64,000 nt of DNA, taken from contig JACVVK020000341.1 in assembly GCA_018292915.2 (NCBI GenBank), forward strand, positions 496,001 through 560,000, in the 5' to 3' direction. Both the position numbers and the translations under genes were made by a program. Source of the DNA: Batillaria attramentaria. Taxonomy: Eukaryota > Mollusca > Gastropoda > Batillariidae. How positions within the stretch are numbered: position 1 is the stretch's first letter; the number at the start of each line of letters is the position of its first letter. The notes under the pieces were generated by a model. That model saw only the letters and a program-made list of their open reading frames with translations, did not search any database and was not told where the DNA came from. Shown here one piece after another: positions 1 to 9,581 of the stretch.

Positions 1-294
1 TACCTGCCATGACCAATGTCCAGGTGGACAAGTTAGACGGTCTGTGTTGTATACCGTGCTACAGCACTAAGTAGTCCCGCATGAAAAACAAGACAAAAGG
101 GAAGTAATTTCCGGAAACAAACGTTGCAGTTTTGGGTACGGATTAAGACACACAAACTGCCCACTGCGAAAATAGAGCCACTAGATCAGAAGAAAACGTA
201 ATTGGAACTAACAAAAATACTCCATGCAGAAAACTAATAAGCCCTGCTTTTATTGCAAACGAAAGACTTCCGGTGCTATTTTTTGTGTTTTCGA

Positions 295-800
295 TAAATA
301 TTGGAATCTGCACACTCCGCTAAATAGACGACTAGTCGACTCCACTCCTGTCAACCAAAAGGGGCGAGCCCCCAGAATTCAGCCAATCGCGTCCAGCGGC
401 ATAATGAGCAAACCTTCTTGCCAGACACTACAAGGGAAGCGGGTGGGGGTGGGTGGGTGTTTGGGGGTTTAACGTCCTTTTCCACCACATAGGGTGATAT
501 CAAAGACGGGTCAACGATGAAAAAGCCAGCACAAATATTTGGCCCCAGCCGGGATCGAACTCACGACTCGAGCATTAGAAGTCCAACGCATTACCATTCG
601 ACCACCCCGGCTCCCATGCCTGAAATATGGGGAGGAAAAAAGCAGTAAGTCCATTAACGTCATTTGAGGAAAAGTACTATTGCCATCTTTTCATTTTGAA
701 ATTACCCCTTTTTTCCCCATACAATGACGTCATGGACGTACCGTGTTTTGCCAATGCACGGCAAAGTAAAGGGGGGGGGGGGGGGGACTTTGGATGTGTC
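295..800 (+). repeat. Dispersed repeat D, copy 1, split by a SINE
   Basis: Bases 340-440 and 616-790 together match the uninterrupted copy at 37,540-37,870 and the reverse copy at 51,925-52,260. Shared landmarks are cccccagaattcagccaatcg, a TTTGAG..AAA segment, and atgacgtcatgga followed by a G-rich run. A family A SINE (441-615) has inserted in this copy. There is no coding capacity. It could be a non-autonomous DNA element; no terminal inverted repeats were recognised. Confidence 0.6.
441..615 (-). mobile_element. tRNA-derived SINE, family A (full-length type)
   Basis: Read on the minus strand it starts with a tRNA-like head (gagccggggtggtcgaatgg, box A type), then box B (gagttcgatcccg), then a body ending in a ggtggaaaaggacgttaaac motif and a (CCCA)n-like tail. 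About 13 long copies are present in this window, so the family boundaries are well defined by comparison. This copy sits inside repeat D. Confidence 0.75.
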
Positions 801-1059
801 TTCCCCGAACACTCATGGGTTAGCCCGAACTACCCGATCCCAGAATAAAGTGACCAGATCGGGAAGAAATACGTTACAAAGACATTCATATTTTCTCCTC
901 GATCTCTTGAAGCGTTGGTGGATTCAAACAGTTGTGTATGTGGTGGAAAAGGACGTTAAACCCCCAAACACCCCCCCCCCCCCCTTAAACAGTTGTACAT
1001 TGTATACAAGCACATTATAACATGTACTCGACATCTCCGAGGCCAAAGTCCCGCCCCCT

Positions 1060-1184
1060 CCCCCCCCCCCCCCTTTACTTTGCCGTGCATTGGCAAAACA
1101 CGATACGTCCATGACGTCATTGTATGGGAAAAAAGGGGTAATTTCAAAATGAAAAGATGGCAATAGTACTTTTCCTCAAATGAC
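1060..1184 (-). repeat. Dispersed repeat D, inverted partial copy
   Basis: This is nearly identical to the reverse complement of 659-790, with only a few mismatches seen by eye. It creates a long inverted repeat with a loop of about 270 bases. It ends at tgac, directly joined to a 35-base flank and a (GT)n tract. Confidence 0.75.
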
Positions 1185-1212
1185 ACCAACATGTCGACTG
1201 CCGATCAATACA

Positions 1213-1214
<2 letters not shown>

Positions 1215-1303
<89 letters not shown>
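1215..1303 (+). repeat. (GT)n microsatellite
   Basis: About 44 uninterrupted GT units. It is preceded by a unique-looking flank (1181-1215) that recurs inverted at 4,836-4,870 beside a (CA)n tract. Confidence 0.95.
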
Positions 1304-1306
<3 letters not shown>

Positions 1307-1354
1307 ACTCTCCCAGGCAGTGCGTTGCAACACAACAGTTCCTATCCTTTTCAG

Positions 1355-1481
1355 GAGACTGGCATTACGCGTATCTGGCCACGGATAACGATGTGACCGA
1401 CGTGACTAGTGGCTACATCAGCATTTCTAGCAACTCACTTCAGGACTGCATGATCCTGACACAAGGGACGCCTAACACACG
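1355..1481 (+). CDS. Lipocalin-like gene, internal exon with the GxW-type motif
   Basis: The acceptor is a pyrimidine tract ending in tcag at 1351-1354 and the donor is gtgagt at 1482. The exon enters at phase 1 and leaves at phase 2. It encodes the GDW-HYAYLATDND stretch and ends in TPNTR. Confidence 0.65.
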
Positions 1482-2896
1482 GTGAGTTAAGTATCACGTG
1501 ATGCTGGAGCAGTAGAGGGTGGGTGGGTGTTTGGGAGTTTAACGTCCTTTTCCACCACAGAAGGGTGATATCAAAGACGGGGCAGCGAGAAAAAAGGCCA
1601 GCACAAATGTTTGGCCCTAGCCGGGATTCGAACTCACGACCCGAGCATTGAAAGTCCAACGCTATACCATTCGGCCACCCTGGCTCCCCACTGGAGCAGG
1701 AGAAGTTGCTTGAAGGATCGTTGTTTACTAGGAGAGATCTTCTATATTGGGCTGGCGTGAAGGACCCGTCTGATGTACGCCTGATATCACCCGCACGAAA
1801 TGTTCACGGGGTCAGAATGATTAAAAAAAAAAAAAAAGCATTCGACAGTATTGCAATCGATTCAATTCGTCCGATCAAATCAACCACTCAAAAGATGAGA
1901 TTTAAAAAAAAATTTCACACAAACTCAAGACACAATTTCCCATCAACCGTGGTACGGTATACAGTTTTGAGATGTTTGACGTACGGTTCAGTAATGAGCT
2001 GTCACGTGATAGTTGTGCCAAGTCACGTGTCTCGTTTTGGAACTTCCACAGTTGTGACTCTAGGGAAAACTATTTAAGTCAAAGCATTAACCTGATACAA
2101 TGTCAAATCAGACGGGTCGTTTTAGTCATCTCTTAACTGGGCACTGCGGAGCGACACAGTGCTGTCCACAGTTGTGACACAGTTGTGATTTTGGAGCGTT
2201 TTCACCGCTGTGGCGTCATCACAGCAACCTGGAGTTCAAATAGCCACAACTGTGGCTGTGGTTTCCACGACAGATTCTGATTGGCTGTACTACGTCACTC
2301 GGTGCGCAAACATGGCGGACCTTCAATCGGTTTATCGCCGAGCACAGCTGTGTTCAGTTTTGTAGTTAGTAGACACACCGAGCGCAACGACTGTGATGTG
2401 CACATGTGTGTTTCGCGCGCTGTGCCCAGTTAAGAGCCGGCTTTATGATTGAGTCTGCTTGTGTATGTTGGCCTCAGGCCAAACACCGTCCTTTTGCTGG
2501 GCATGGGGCGTCTGTCACATGCCGCTGAGGTAGCACGTGCATCTTGTTTTACTGTCGCTTGTTTGCAATGTTCTGTACTTATGCGTACAATGTCTCTTGT
2601 TTCAGTACGGGTGGCAGCTACTCTGCTAAAAACGGCGTCTTGACTTTCCGAAATGCTGCTGGATATCCCACGACAATCAAATACCACGTCCTGGCAACCG
2701 ACGAAATTGACGGAACTTCGTAAGTACGAACACACACAGAACTTAAAACACAAAACTTCAAACTCACTTCATCCAGTCAGCCTTCTCTCCTCCTGTACTG
2801 GCCGCGAAATTATCTGTCTTGTCCGGTTCTAATAGCTGAACACTCCCTGACGTCCCCTGAGGCGTCCCCTGAGGCTCACCTGTGTTTTGCGACGTA

Positions 2897-2945
<49 letters not shown>

Positions 2946-3648
2946 GCTTGGAGCCAATATCTACTGGGATACTGTGCTCGGGGGAGTCGGTGGCTCAACC
3001 TTTTGAGCGTTGGACTCGAGATCGAAAGGTCCCGAGTTCGAATCCCGACAGGCCAAAATTTGTACAGGCCTTTTTCACGTTGCCTCGCTTCCACTGACTG
3101 TGAACTGGATCTGTTTGTGTAACTTGTCCATTACAGTCAAGGAGACATAAAATGTGGCCGACCTGGCAGTCTGACTGGATTGAGTAAGTGTTCAGCTGGA
3201 CTGTACAGTTAGGGTAGCCATCCCCCATCCCCCATAACCTGCCCCCTAGGGCCGTCTGCAATCACCTCGTTCTGGCGTGGACGATAAACCCAAGCTAACC
3301 AACCAACCAGTGAAGAAGCGATGTATTACATGTAATATTATTATCATTATTATTGCAAAAGAGATCAGCACCATGGACTGATTTTGCGTCGTCTGTTTTG
3401 CATACCGTTGCTGTTTTCATTGCAGTATTCTGGTCATGTTCCGTGAGGTTTTGATGTTCGGCAGCTCTGGTGGCCATGAAGTGGCCGTTCTCGTCCGCCC
3501 ATCTTCTGGTGCACCGGACTATGGACGAGTTTTTGAAAGAGTCAAGCCGACCCTGGAAGCGTTTTGTGGACCCAAAGCTGGTGACGTCACTTCCTACAAC
3601 AACTACAACATTAATACCAACGATAAGTGTCCTGCTATTGGAAAATAA
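1355..3648 (+). CDS. Lipocalin-like secreted protein, 3' part of gene (three coding exons, 5' exon missing)
   Basis: Three exons (1355-1481, 2606-2719, 3426-3648) join in one frame through GT..AG introns with phases 1, 2 and 2, giving the C-terminal ~154 residues and a TAA stop. The first visible residues read (G)DWHYAYLATD, which fits the lipocalin GxW motif at the start of the barrel if the split codon is completed by G. Further on, YHVLATDEIDGTS resembles the lipocalin TDY-type motif, EVAVLVRP provides the third conserved basic position, and the YGRVFERVKPTLEAF segment fits the C-terminal helix. Cysteines in QDCMI and AFCGP could form the barrel-to-tail disulfide. Lipocalins are secreted or extracellular carriers of small hydrophobic ligands; the ligand here cannot be told. 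The signal-peptide exon was not found in bases 1-1354 and probably lies upstream. The family call rests on motifs and order, not on an alignment. Confidence 0.6.
1517..1688 (-). mobile_element. tRNA-derived SINE, family A
   Basis: Full-length minus-strand copy in the intron after the first visible lipocalin exon. A likely target-site duplication, ctggagcag, lies on both sides (about 1504-1512 and 1691-1699). Confidence 0.8.
2606..2719 (+). CDS. Lipocalin-like gene, internal exon with the ATDE motif
   Basis: The acceptor is cttgtttcag at 2596-2605 and the donor is gtaagt at 2720. The phase is 2 to 2. It encodes TGGSYSAKNGVLTF followed by YHVLATDEIDGTS, alternating polar and hydrophobic residues as expected for beta strands. 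Confidence 0.65.
2984..3306 (+). mobile_element. tRNA-derived SINE, family C
   Basis: The head has box A-like ggtggctcaacc and box B gagttcgaatcccg with an enlarged variable arm, suggesting a Leu- or Ser-type tRNA ancestor. The body includes ctgactggattgagtaagtg and ends in aaccaaccaacca. Related pieces lie at 13,166-13,320, 22,878-22,970, 24,805-24,920 (minus) and 27,345-27,600. It occupies the last intron of the lipocalin-like gene. Confidence 0.6.
3426..3648 (+). CDS. Lipocalin-like gene, terminal coding exon
   Basis: The acceptor is ttttcattgcag ending at 3425. The exon enters with one base completing the Ser codon and runs 73 codons to TAA at 3646-3648. It encodes two further strands, an amphipathic helix region and a polar Asn/Tyr-rich tail ending in CPAIGK. 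Confidence 0.65.
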
Positions 3649-3803
3649 GAGCGGACATTTCTCTGACGCCATCTCACTGGCTATATTTAGAGAGCTTTGA
3701 TGATTAGTTTGAGTGGTTTAAGGCGAAAGAGTTGTTCACGGCTCCACGAGATGGTTCAATTTTTGGCGTAGCTACCGAGCTATATATACGTATATAGGGA
3801 CGG

Positions 3804-3809
3804 AATAAA
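3804..3809 (+). promoter_or_regulatory. Polyadenylation signal AATAAA of the lipocalin-like gene
   Basis: A canonical AATAAA lies 156 bases after the stop codon, followed by T/G-rich sequence (ttgtggatgtc, then ggccttgtgttgttc), as expected for a cleavage site. No other AATAAA lies between the stop codon and this one. Confidence 0.5.
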
Positions 3810-3890
3810 TTGTGGATGTCACTTGACACGGCCTTGTGTTGTTCTACGTATTGTCATGTTTGTCTGGCTAATTTGCGTTGGAGGTGTGGC

Positions 3891-4068
3891 GGGGAGCCCG
3901 GATAGCCGAACGGTAGAGAGTTGGACTTTCAATGCTCGGGTCGTGAGTTCGAGTCCCGGCTGGGGCCAAATATTTGTGCTGGCCCTTTTCTCGTTGCCCC
4001 GTCTTTGATATCACCCTTACGTGGTGGAAAAGGACGTTAAACTCCCAAACACCCACCCAGCCACCCCT
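3891..4068 (+). mobile_element. tRNA-derived SINE, family A
   Basis: Full-length plus-strand copy flanked by a clear target-site duplication ggaggtgtggc (about 3880-3890 and 4070-4080). Confidence 0.85.
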
Positions 4069-4285
4069 GGGAGGTGTGGCGCCCGTACCATAACGATAAT
4101 AATAATAATACATGGTATTTGTAGGGCGCATTTCTTTAAATAAAACTCGATGCGCTTATTACTCACTCACACTCACACGCATTATACAACGATGAACAGA
4201 CACTGGTGAAACTAGTTAAACATAAAATTACTGGAGTTAGTTCATTGTGGCCTTACGTCATACCGGGATCTTTCAACCTTTCAGC

Positions 4286-4320
<35 letters not shown>

Positions 4321-4353
4321 CTGTTCTGTTGCGAGCGCAAGATAACAGGGGAC

Positions 4354-4522
4354 AGGGGGTGTTTCGGAGGTTCACGTCCTTTTCCACCACGTAAGGGTGA
4401 TGTGAAAGACGGGGCAACGAGAAAAAGACCAGAACAAATATTTGGCCTTAGCAGGGATTCGAACTCACGACCCGAGCATTGAGAGTCCAACACTCTACCA
4501 TTCCCAGCTATCCCGGCTCCCC
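4354..4522 (-). mobile_element. tRNA-derived SINE, family A
   Basis: Minus-strand copy with a somewhat diverged tail (cggaggttcacgtcc). Box B is intact as the reverse complement of gattcgaactcac. It is directly followed by a (GT)n tract. Confidence 0.75.
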
Positions 4523-4537
4523 GCAAGCAATCATTGC

Positions 4538-4611
<74 letters not shown>

Positions 4612-4658
4612 CTTGACATCCGGTACGTATTCGACACCTTTGTATCGAAGGATTTTGG

Positions 4659-4734
<76 letters not shown>

Positions 4735-4745
4735 TGTATTAATCA

Positions 4746-4783
<38 letters not shown>

Positions 4784-4794
4784 TGTATTAATCA

Positions 4795-4838
<44 letters not shown>

Positions 4839-4870
4839 TGTATTGATCGGCAGTCGACATGTTGGTGTCA
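4538..4870 (+). repeat. Compound (GT)n / (CA)n microsatellite cluster
   Basis: A (GT)n tract at 4540-4610 is followed by three (CA)n tracts (4661-4732, 4751-4780, 4799-4836). These are separated by a repeated spacer, ctgtgtattaatcagcgcgc. The cluster ends with ctgtgtattgatcggcagtc and a gacatgttggtgtca flank, the inverse of the flank at 1181-1215. The GT and CA blocks could pair as a long hairpin. Confidence 0.9.
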
Positions 4871-4998
4871 TCGTGTCTGTGACGATCCTGGTAATTGTGT
4901 TACATCAGCACCGCATCCTGGCAACAACCACACGATACAAGCGGATTCCTGACCCAATGGGACACGCCACACGCTTCTTTTCATGTCATACAGACAGG

Positions 4999-5001
<3 letters not shown>

Positions 5002-5045
<44 letters not shown>
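5002..5045 (+). repeat. (CT)n microsatellite
   Basis: About 22 CT units, uninterrupted. Confidence 0.9.
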
Positions 5046-5048
<3 letters not shown>

Positions 5049-5158
5049 CTCAAAAAGTAAACCAGAAAAGTCGTCTTTAAAAAAGAAAGATAAAACGATA
5101 ATAGAAATAAAACGATGATAACAATAAAGATAAAACATGTCAGCACTGTACTATCTGT

Positions 5159-5163
5159 GTGTG

Positions 5164-5202
<39 letters not shown>

Positions 5203-5404
5203 GTGTGTGTGTGCGCGAGCAACAAGAGTAAGAGTACTTCCGTCTGGGGAACGCGCGTGCGTGCGTGCGTGTACGCGTGTGCGCGTGTGCGTGTGCGTGT
5301 GTGCGTGTGTGTGTGTGTGTGTGCGTGTGCGCGTGTGTGCGCGCGTGTGTGTGCGCGTGTGTGTGTGTGCGTGTGTGTGTGCGTGTGCGTGTGTGTGTGC
5401 GCGC

Positions 5405-5453
<49 letters not shown>

Positions 5454-5559
5454 TGTCTGTCTCTGTGTGTGTGTGCGCGAGCAACAAGAGTAAGAGTACT
5501 TCCGTCTGGGGAACGCGCGTGCGTGCGTGCGTGTACGCGTGTGCGCGTGTGCGTGTGCG

Positions 5560-5591
<32 letters not shown>

Positions 5592-5678
5592 CGTGCGCGC
5601 GTGTGTGCGCGTGTGTGTGTGCGCGTGTGTGTGTGTGCGTGTGTGTGTGCGTGTGCGTGTGCGTGTGTGTGTGCGCGC

Positions 5679-5728
<50 letters not shown>

Positions 5729-5735
5729 TCTATCC
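5159..5735 (+). repeat. GT/GTGC-rich tract built from a ~262-base tandem duplication
   Basis: An irregular alternating GT, GTCT and GTGCGC array. The non-repetitive marker gcaacaagagtaagagtact occurs at 5219 and again at 5481, showing duplication of the whole block. The alternating purine-pyrimidine sequence is a strong left-handed (Z) DNA candidate. The long open frames through it (Cys/Val or His/Thr) are repeat artefacts. Confidence 0.9.
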
Positions 5736-5851
5736 GGCAGTGAGTGTCGTTTGTAATTGAGCCGCTACACCGTATTTCATCGCAGACATGTATTGGCTGT
5801 CTCGCTCTTCATTTGTTGCTAGGTGACAGCCAATTTGCCTTCCGGCGCACG

Positions 5852-5853
5852 CA

Positions 5854-5916
<63 letters not shown>

Positions 5917-5917
5917 G

Positions 5918-5980
<63 letters not shown>
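5852..5980 (+). repeat. (CA)n microsatellite with (GCAC)n interruption
   Basis: Two (CA)n blocks are joined by acgcacgcacgc and followed by a C-rich stretch. Confidence 0.9.
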
Positions 5981-5981
<1 letters not shown>

Positions 5982-6218
5982 GTCCACCCCCACCCCACCC
6001 CTCTTCCCGTACCTTACCATATTGTGTACTGTAGTGTGTGAAGCTGTAGGCATGGTTTTTATCCCTGCTTGTCTTTTGCCCAAGACTCATCAGCTGACGC
6101 GGTTCTCAAGGTTCATGTAGAGGACTGTGCCATCGTGAATTCCTCCAACAAAACACATCACACACGTACACACAGTGTTCCTGGTATCCACTAAACCAGT
6201 AGTCTAGTACCTCTCTCT

Positions 6219-6324
6219 CTCTCTCTATTTTTTTCTCAATACCCTTTAATGTAGAATAGCAGGACAGCATGTAAGATAGGCAGCAATGCCTAAATGCTCT
6301 ATCCTGAATAAAAAACGTTTCATC

Positions 6325-6388
<64 letters not shown>

Positions 6389-6523
6389 CCCCCCCTTGTT
6401 TTGATGTTGTCTTTTTTTTCAATACCCTTAAATGTACAATAGCAGGACAGCATGTAAGACAGGCAGCAATGCCTAAATGCTCTATCCTGAATAAAAAAAA
6501 GTTTCATCATCATCATCATCATC

Positions 6524-6566
<43 letters not shown>
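6219..6566 (+). repeat. Tandemly duplicated LINE-tail-like unit with (CATCAT)n and (CT)n ends
   Basis: Two copies (about 6230-6385 and 6413-6566) share agcaggacagcatgtaag and ctatcctgaataaaaaa, each ending in (CATCAT)n then (CT)n. A third related copy is at 18,768-18,890. AATAAA followed by a short tandem repeat is typical of the 3' end of some LINEs, but no coding part is present. Confidence 0.55.
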
Positions 6567-6568
<2 letters not shown>

Positions 6569-6578
6569 TTTCCGGTGA

Positions 6579-6752
6579 GCTGGGATAGCCGAACGGTAGA
6601 ACGTTGGACTGTCAATCCTCGGGTCGTGAGTTCGAATTCCGGCTAGGGCTAAATATTTGTGCCGGCTTTTTTTTTTTTTTCGTTGCTCCGTCTTTGATAC
6701 CACCCATACGTGGTGGAAAAGGACGTTAAACGCCAAAACACCCACCCATCTA
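6579..6752 (+). mobile_element. tRNA-derived SINE, family A
   Basis: Plus-strand copy with tRNA head (gggatagccgaacggtagaa), box B (gagttcgaattccgg) and tail (ggtggaaaaggacgttaaac). The internal T-run is expanded to 14. Confidence 0.8.
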
Positions 6753-7359
6753 CACTCAACTCAGGGTGTGTTAAATATCAACAAAATATTCAAGCAAAAC
6801 AATGAAGCCTCGTGTAACTGTGACGTGCCAGTAAGTAATGCCATGTTGTAACGGTCTGAAAACAGCCGTCCCAAGTGCCAGTTTCTCGGACAACGTTGAT
6901 ACGTACGGTATCTCCCCTGGCAGTTGTCCGATTATCGTCCCCTTACCTAAAGGAACCGGCTACCAGCGTCAGGTCAAGGCCCAGAACTCTTTCAGGATAC
7001 GTTGGCCTGGGCAGTAATGGAGCGGGAAATGGAATCATGGCGGGTCGGGCGGAGGCTGGAGGTGTATTTCAGGTTGTCGATGTTATCAGGCACTCACACC
7101 AAACTGACGATGGAGTGGTGAACTATGAGACCGGCCCAACCCGTTATCACCAGCACCCACAGTGTACGGGCGCGGGATGGGGTACACACGCCTATTCTCC
7201 CCAGTATACGCAAAGGATGCTGTTCAGTTAGGGACAGTTCAAGATGGCGTCTCTGCATTTAGAAAAGCCCATACGCACTCCACCCATCTCTAAGAAGTCT
7301 CCCAGCGTCGTCTTTCAGATTGTTTTATTATGTGTCCAGTTCACTGCCACTGGATTACT

Positions 7360-7655
7360 CGGGGGTTAAGTTTCCTTGTCCACCACATAGGGATGATAAT
7401 CACGATATCAAAGTCGGGACAACAAGGAACAAGTCAACACAAACGTTTGGTATCCAGCTGGCACTGGAACTCACGGCTGACCCGTTGTATTCTGTCAGCA
7501 AACACTTCCTTCCGTTCAAGTACGTCCTCTTCCACAGTAGGCGGCGGGTGACGTCAAACCACGGGGTAACGACGAAACAACCAGCACACTGTTTTTTGAC
7601 TCCCTGCTGGGATTGGAACTCACGACCCAAGTTGTTAGTCCAACACTGGCCATGC
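7360..7655 (-). mobile_element. Two diverged family A SINE remnants in tandem
   Basis: Bases 7366-7480 and 7525-7655 each keep the order (on the minus strand) box B-like head, then ccagca..., then the ccaccaca / ttccac tail region. Many substitutions make these older than the other copies. Confidence 0.45.
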
Positions 7656-8034
7656 TGTCTTCAGATTTGCCACCCACGGTACACCGGCCTGTCGCCATAC
7701 AAAGTGAGTGTTCTGTCTGTATCATGTACACTCTGGTTAGTCGTGGTTATCAGCACGACCAGCGTGTGGCCAGACGTGCACATGATACGGGCCTGTGTGT
7801 TTTTGTGTTGTGCGTGTGTGTCAGCTGCCGATATGGACGGCGGGTGGCATGGTGCTGAGTCCCACTGTCGTGTTGGGACAACATGGGTAGGTACAACGCT
7901 ACAGCCTGATTCATTCGTTTACTTACAGCTGACTGATGGCTTATGTAGTTAGTTTGCCGTTACACGAGGTACTAATGCGAGTTTACTATATGAGGCATCG
8001 GAGCACGGGTACTTAGATGAGCGTTTAGCAGTGC

Positions 8035-8103
8035 TACCATGGGAGTACTATTTACCGTACCATGGGAGTACTATTTACCGTACCATGGGAGTACTATTTA
8101 CCG
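8035..8103 (+). repeat. 23-base minisatellite, three units
   Basis: Unit taccatgggagtactatttaccg, three near-perfect copies. The GGGAGTACT and AGTACT cores are partly palindromic. Confidence 0.85.
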
Positions 8104-8987
8104 ACAATGATCTTTAGAACACAGTTCGAAGATATAGCAGGGTAAGAAATTATAGTGGAAATTTACATGGACTGTGGAATGTACTAATCAGTCTGACAAG
8201 GGATATTCACGATGTGTATGATCTGTCTATTACCACAAGGTCTTTGGAGCAGGTTGTGGGTATATTATCAAAGAACCTTGCTGCAGAACACTAAGTAGCA
8301 TTTTTTTTTAATTTCTCATGGTCACATACTAAGAACCAAATAGGTGGGTATGTTATAGTCAATTACGAGCTTGTAAATTACTCACTATTACTATCGACAT
8401 TACACAAGATTGCACCAGTCGACGTTTCGACAAACATTATGCTGATTCACGCCTACGGCTACACAAAGTAAATAGTTTCTACATGCATCGGTACCTCGTA
8501 CGGTAACAAAATACTAAACACAAACATAAACAAAACTTTATGAATAAACATTAGGATTCTGTTGTGGTTTAAGAGAGCTGCTTTGCAGTCACCCAAACAT
8601 GCATGCTGCTGCTTTCTATATATTACACTGACTCGCACATACATATTGACTAAAGTTGCTAAAACAATAACTACGATACAAGACTGATAAAATACTTGTG
8701 TAAGATACATTCTGAACAACAGAGATAGGTCAGGATTAAGCATTACAAAGCCAGACATGTTATCACATATATCAGATGTTTTGGTCTAAAGCCACTAATT
8801 GCGTGTTGGTGTTCGTGTACCCGTTATATCAGTGTTCCGGGTACGCAGTAGATCGTGTGCGCTGTTTATGTCGCCAGTGGTTCTCTGGCGTCTCACGCCA
8901 TCCATGGCTGTCATACCGCTAACGTCTGTTACATTTGTATTGTCACCAGAAACGTGTTGAGACGTGAGGATGTAAGGAGACTGGTTT

Positions 8988-9001
8988 ACGTCACGTGACG
9001 T
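8988..9001 (+). promoter_or_regulatory. 14-base perfect palindrome just before the small membrane protein start
   Basis: acgtcacgtgacgt is a perfect palindrome made of a central CACGTG E-box flanked by two TGACG half sites (CRE/ATF type). It ends 4 bases before the ATG at 9006. Such composite sites bind bHLH or bZIP factors in animals. Use as a promoter element here is inferred from position only. Confidence 0.4.
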
Positions 9002-9005
9002 CAGT

Positions 9006-9063
9006 ATGGTGAGGGTTCTTCACGTTGCTGGCCAGCTTCTGGTGATGGTGCCAGTCTGTCTTG
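9006..9063 (+). CDS. Small membrane protein, exon 1 (signal peptide)
   Basis: The ATG is in a usable context (cagtATGG). It has 19 codons plus one base, then donor gtaaga. Confidence 0.7.
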
Positions 9064-9345
9064 GTAAGACTTCAAGTAAAATCGCCATTTTTGTGTGGGC
9101 TTTTGAGAGTTATATAATTCCTGCGGTCTCCTGTTTGGCTTGTAGAGTTACATGTCATGTCCCATTGTAGTTTCCTGATGGTTTTCCTTGGTGCATCAGC
9201 CAAGACTGAGAATGCCAATATCTGTCTTGCAATCTCTATGTAAACCAATCCCCAAACCGTTCCCTATTCCCAAACCGTTCCCTATTCCCAAACCAACAAT
9301 ACCGTTGATTAGAACAGTATCCGATGTATCTTACTTTAGTTGCAG

Positions 9346-9424
<79 letters not shown>

Positions 9425-9537
9425 CGCGCCTCATAATATTCATTTGAATGATAATACCTTGTCAAATTTCTGTGTTTACCTACTATTGTAATGGCGCCTG
9501 GAGCTTCTACTGAGGGGCAAGCGTCACATTCAAATGA

Positions 9538-9581
<44 letters not shown>

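Noticed and set aside
1..1354. Search for the signal-peptide exon of the lipocalin-like gene.
   Set aside because: No ATG with a hydrophobic start and a phase 1 donor was found. Most of the stretch is repeat D and a SINE.
4281..6090. Many Cys/Val and His/Thr open frames.
   Set aside because: They are translations of (GT)n and (CA)n tracts.
6850..7231. Open segment reading ASFSDNVDTYGISPGSC on the + strand and a longer overlapping frame with GSNGAGNGIMAGRAEAGGVF.
   Set aside because: No good acceptor or donor fits either frame, and the two frames overlap each other. Chance open frames in GC-rich sequence cannot be excluded.
7820..7882. Possible exon between gtgtgtgtcag and gtaggt encoding either LPIWTAGGMVLSPTVVLGQH or ADMDGGWHGAESHCRVGTTW.
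   Set aside because: It has splice-like ends, but both frames look equally plausible, there is no partner exon, and it sits between SINE remnants.
8459..8758. 100-codon hydrophobic open frame on the minus strand.
   Set aside because: No family motif, A/T-rich codon use, no splice or promoter context.
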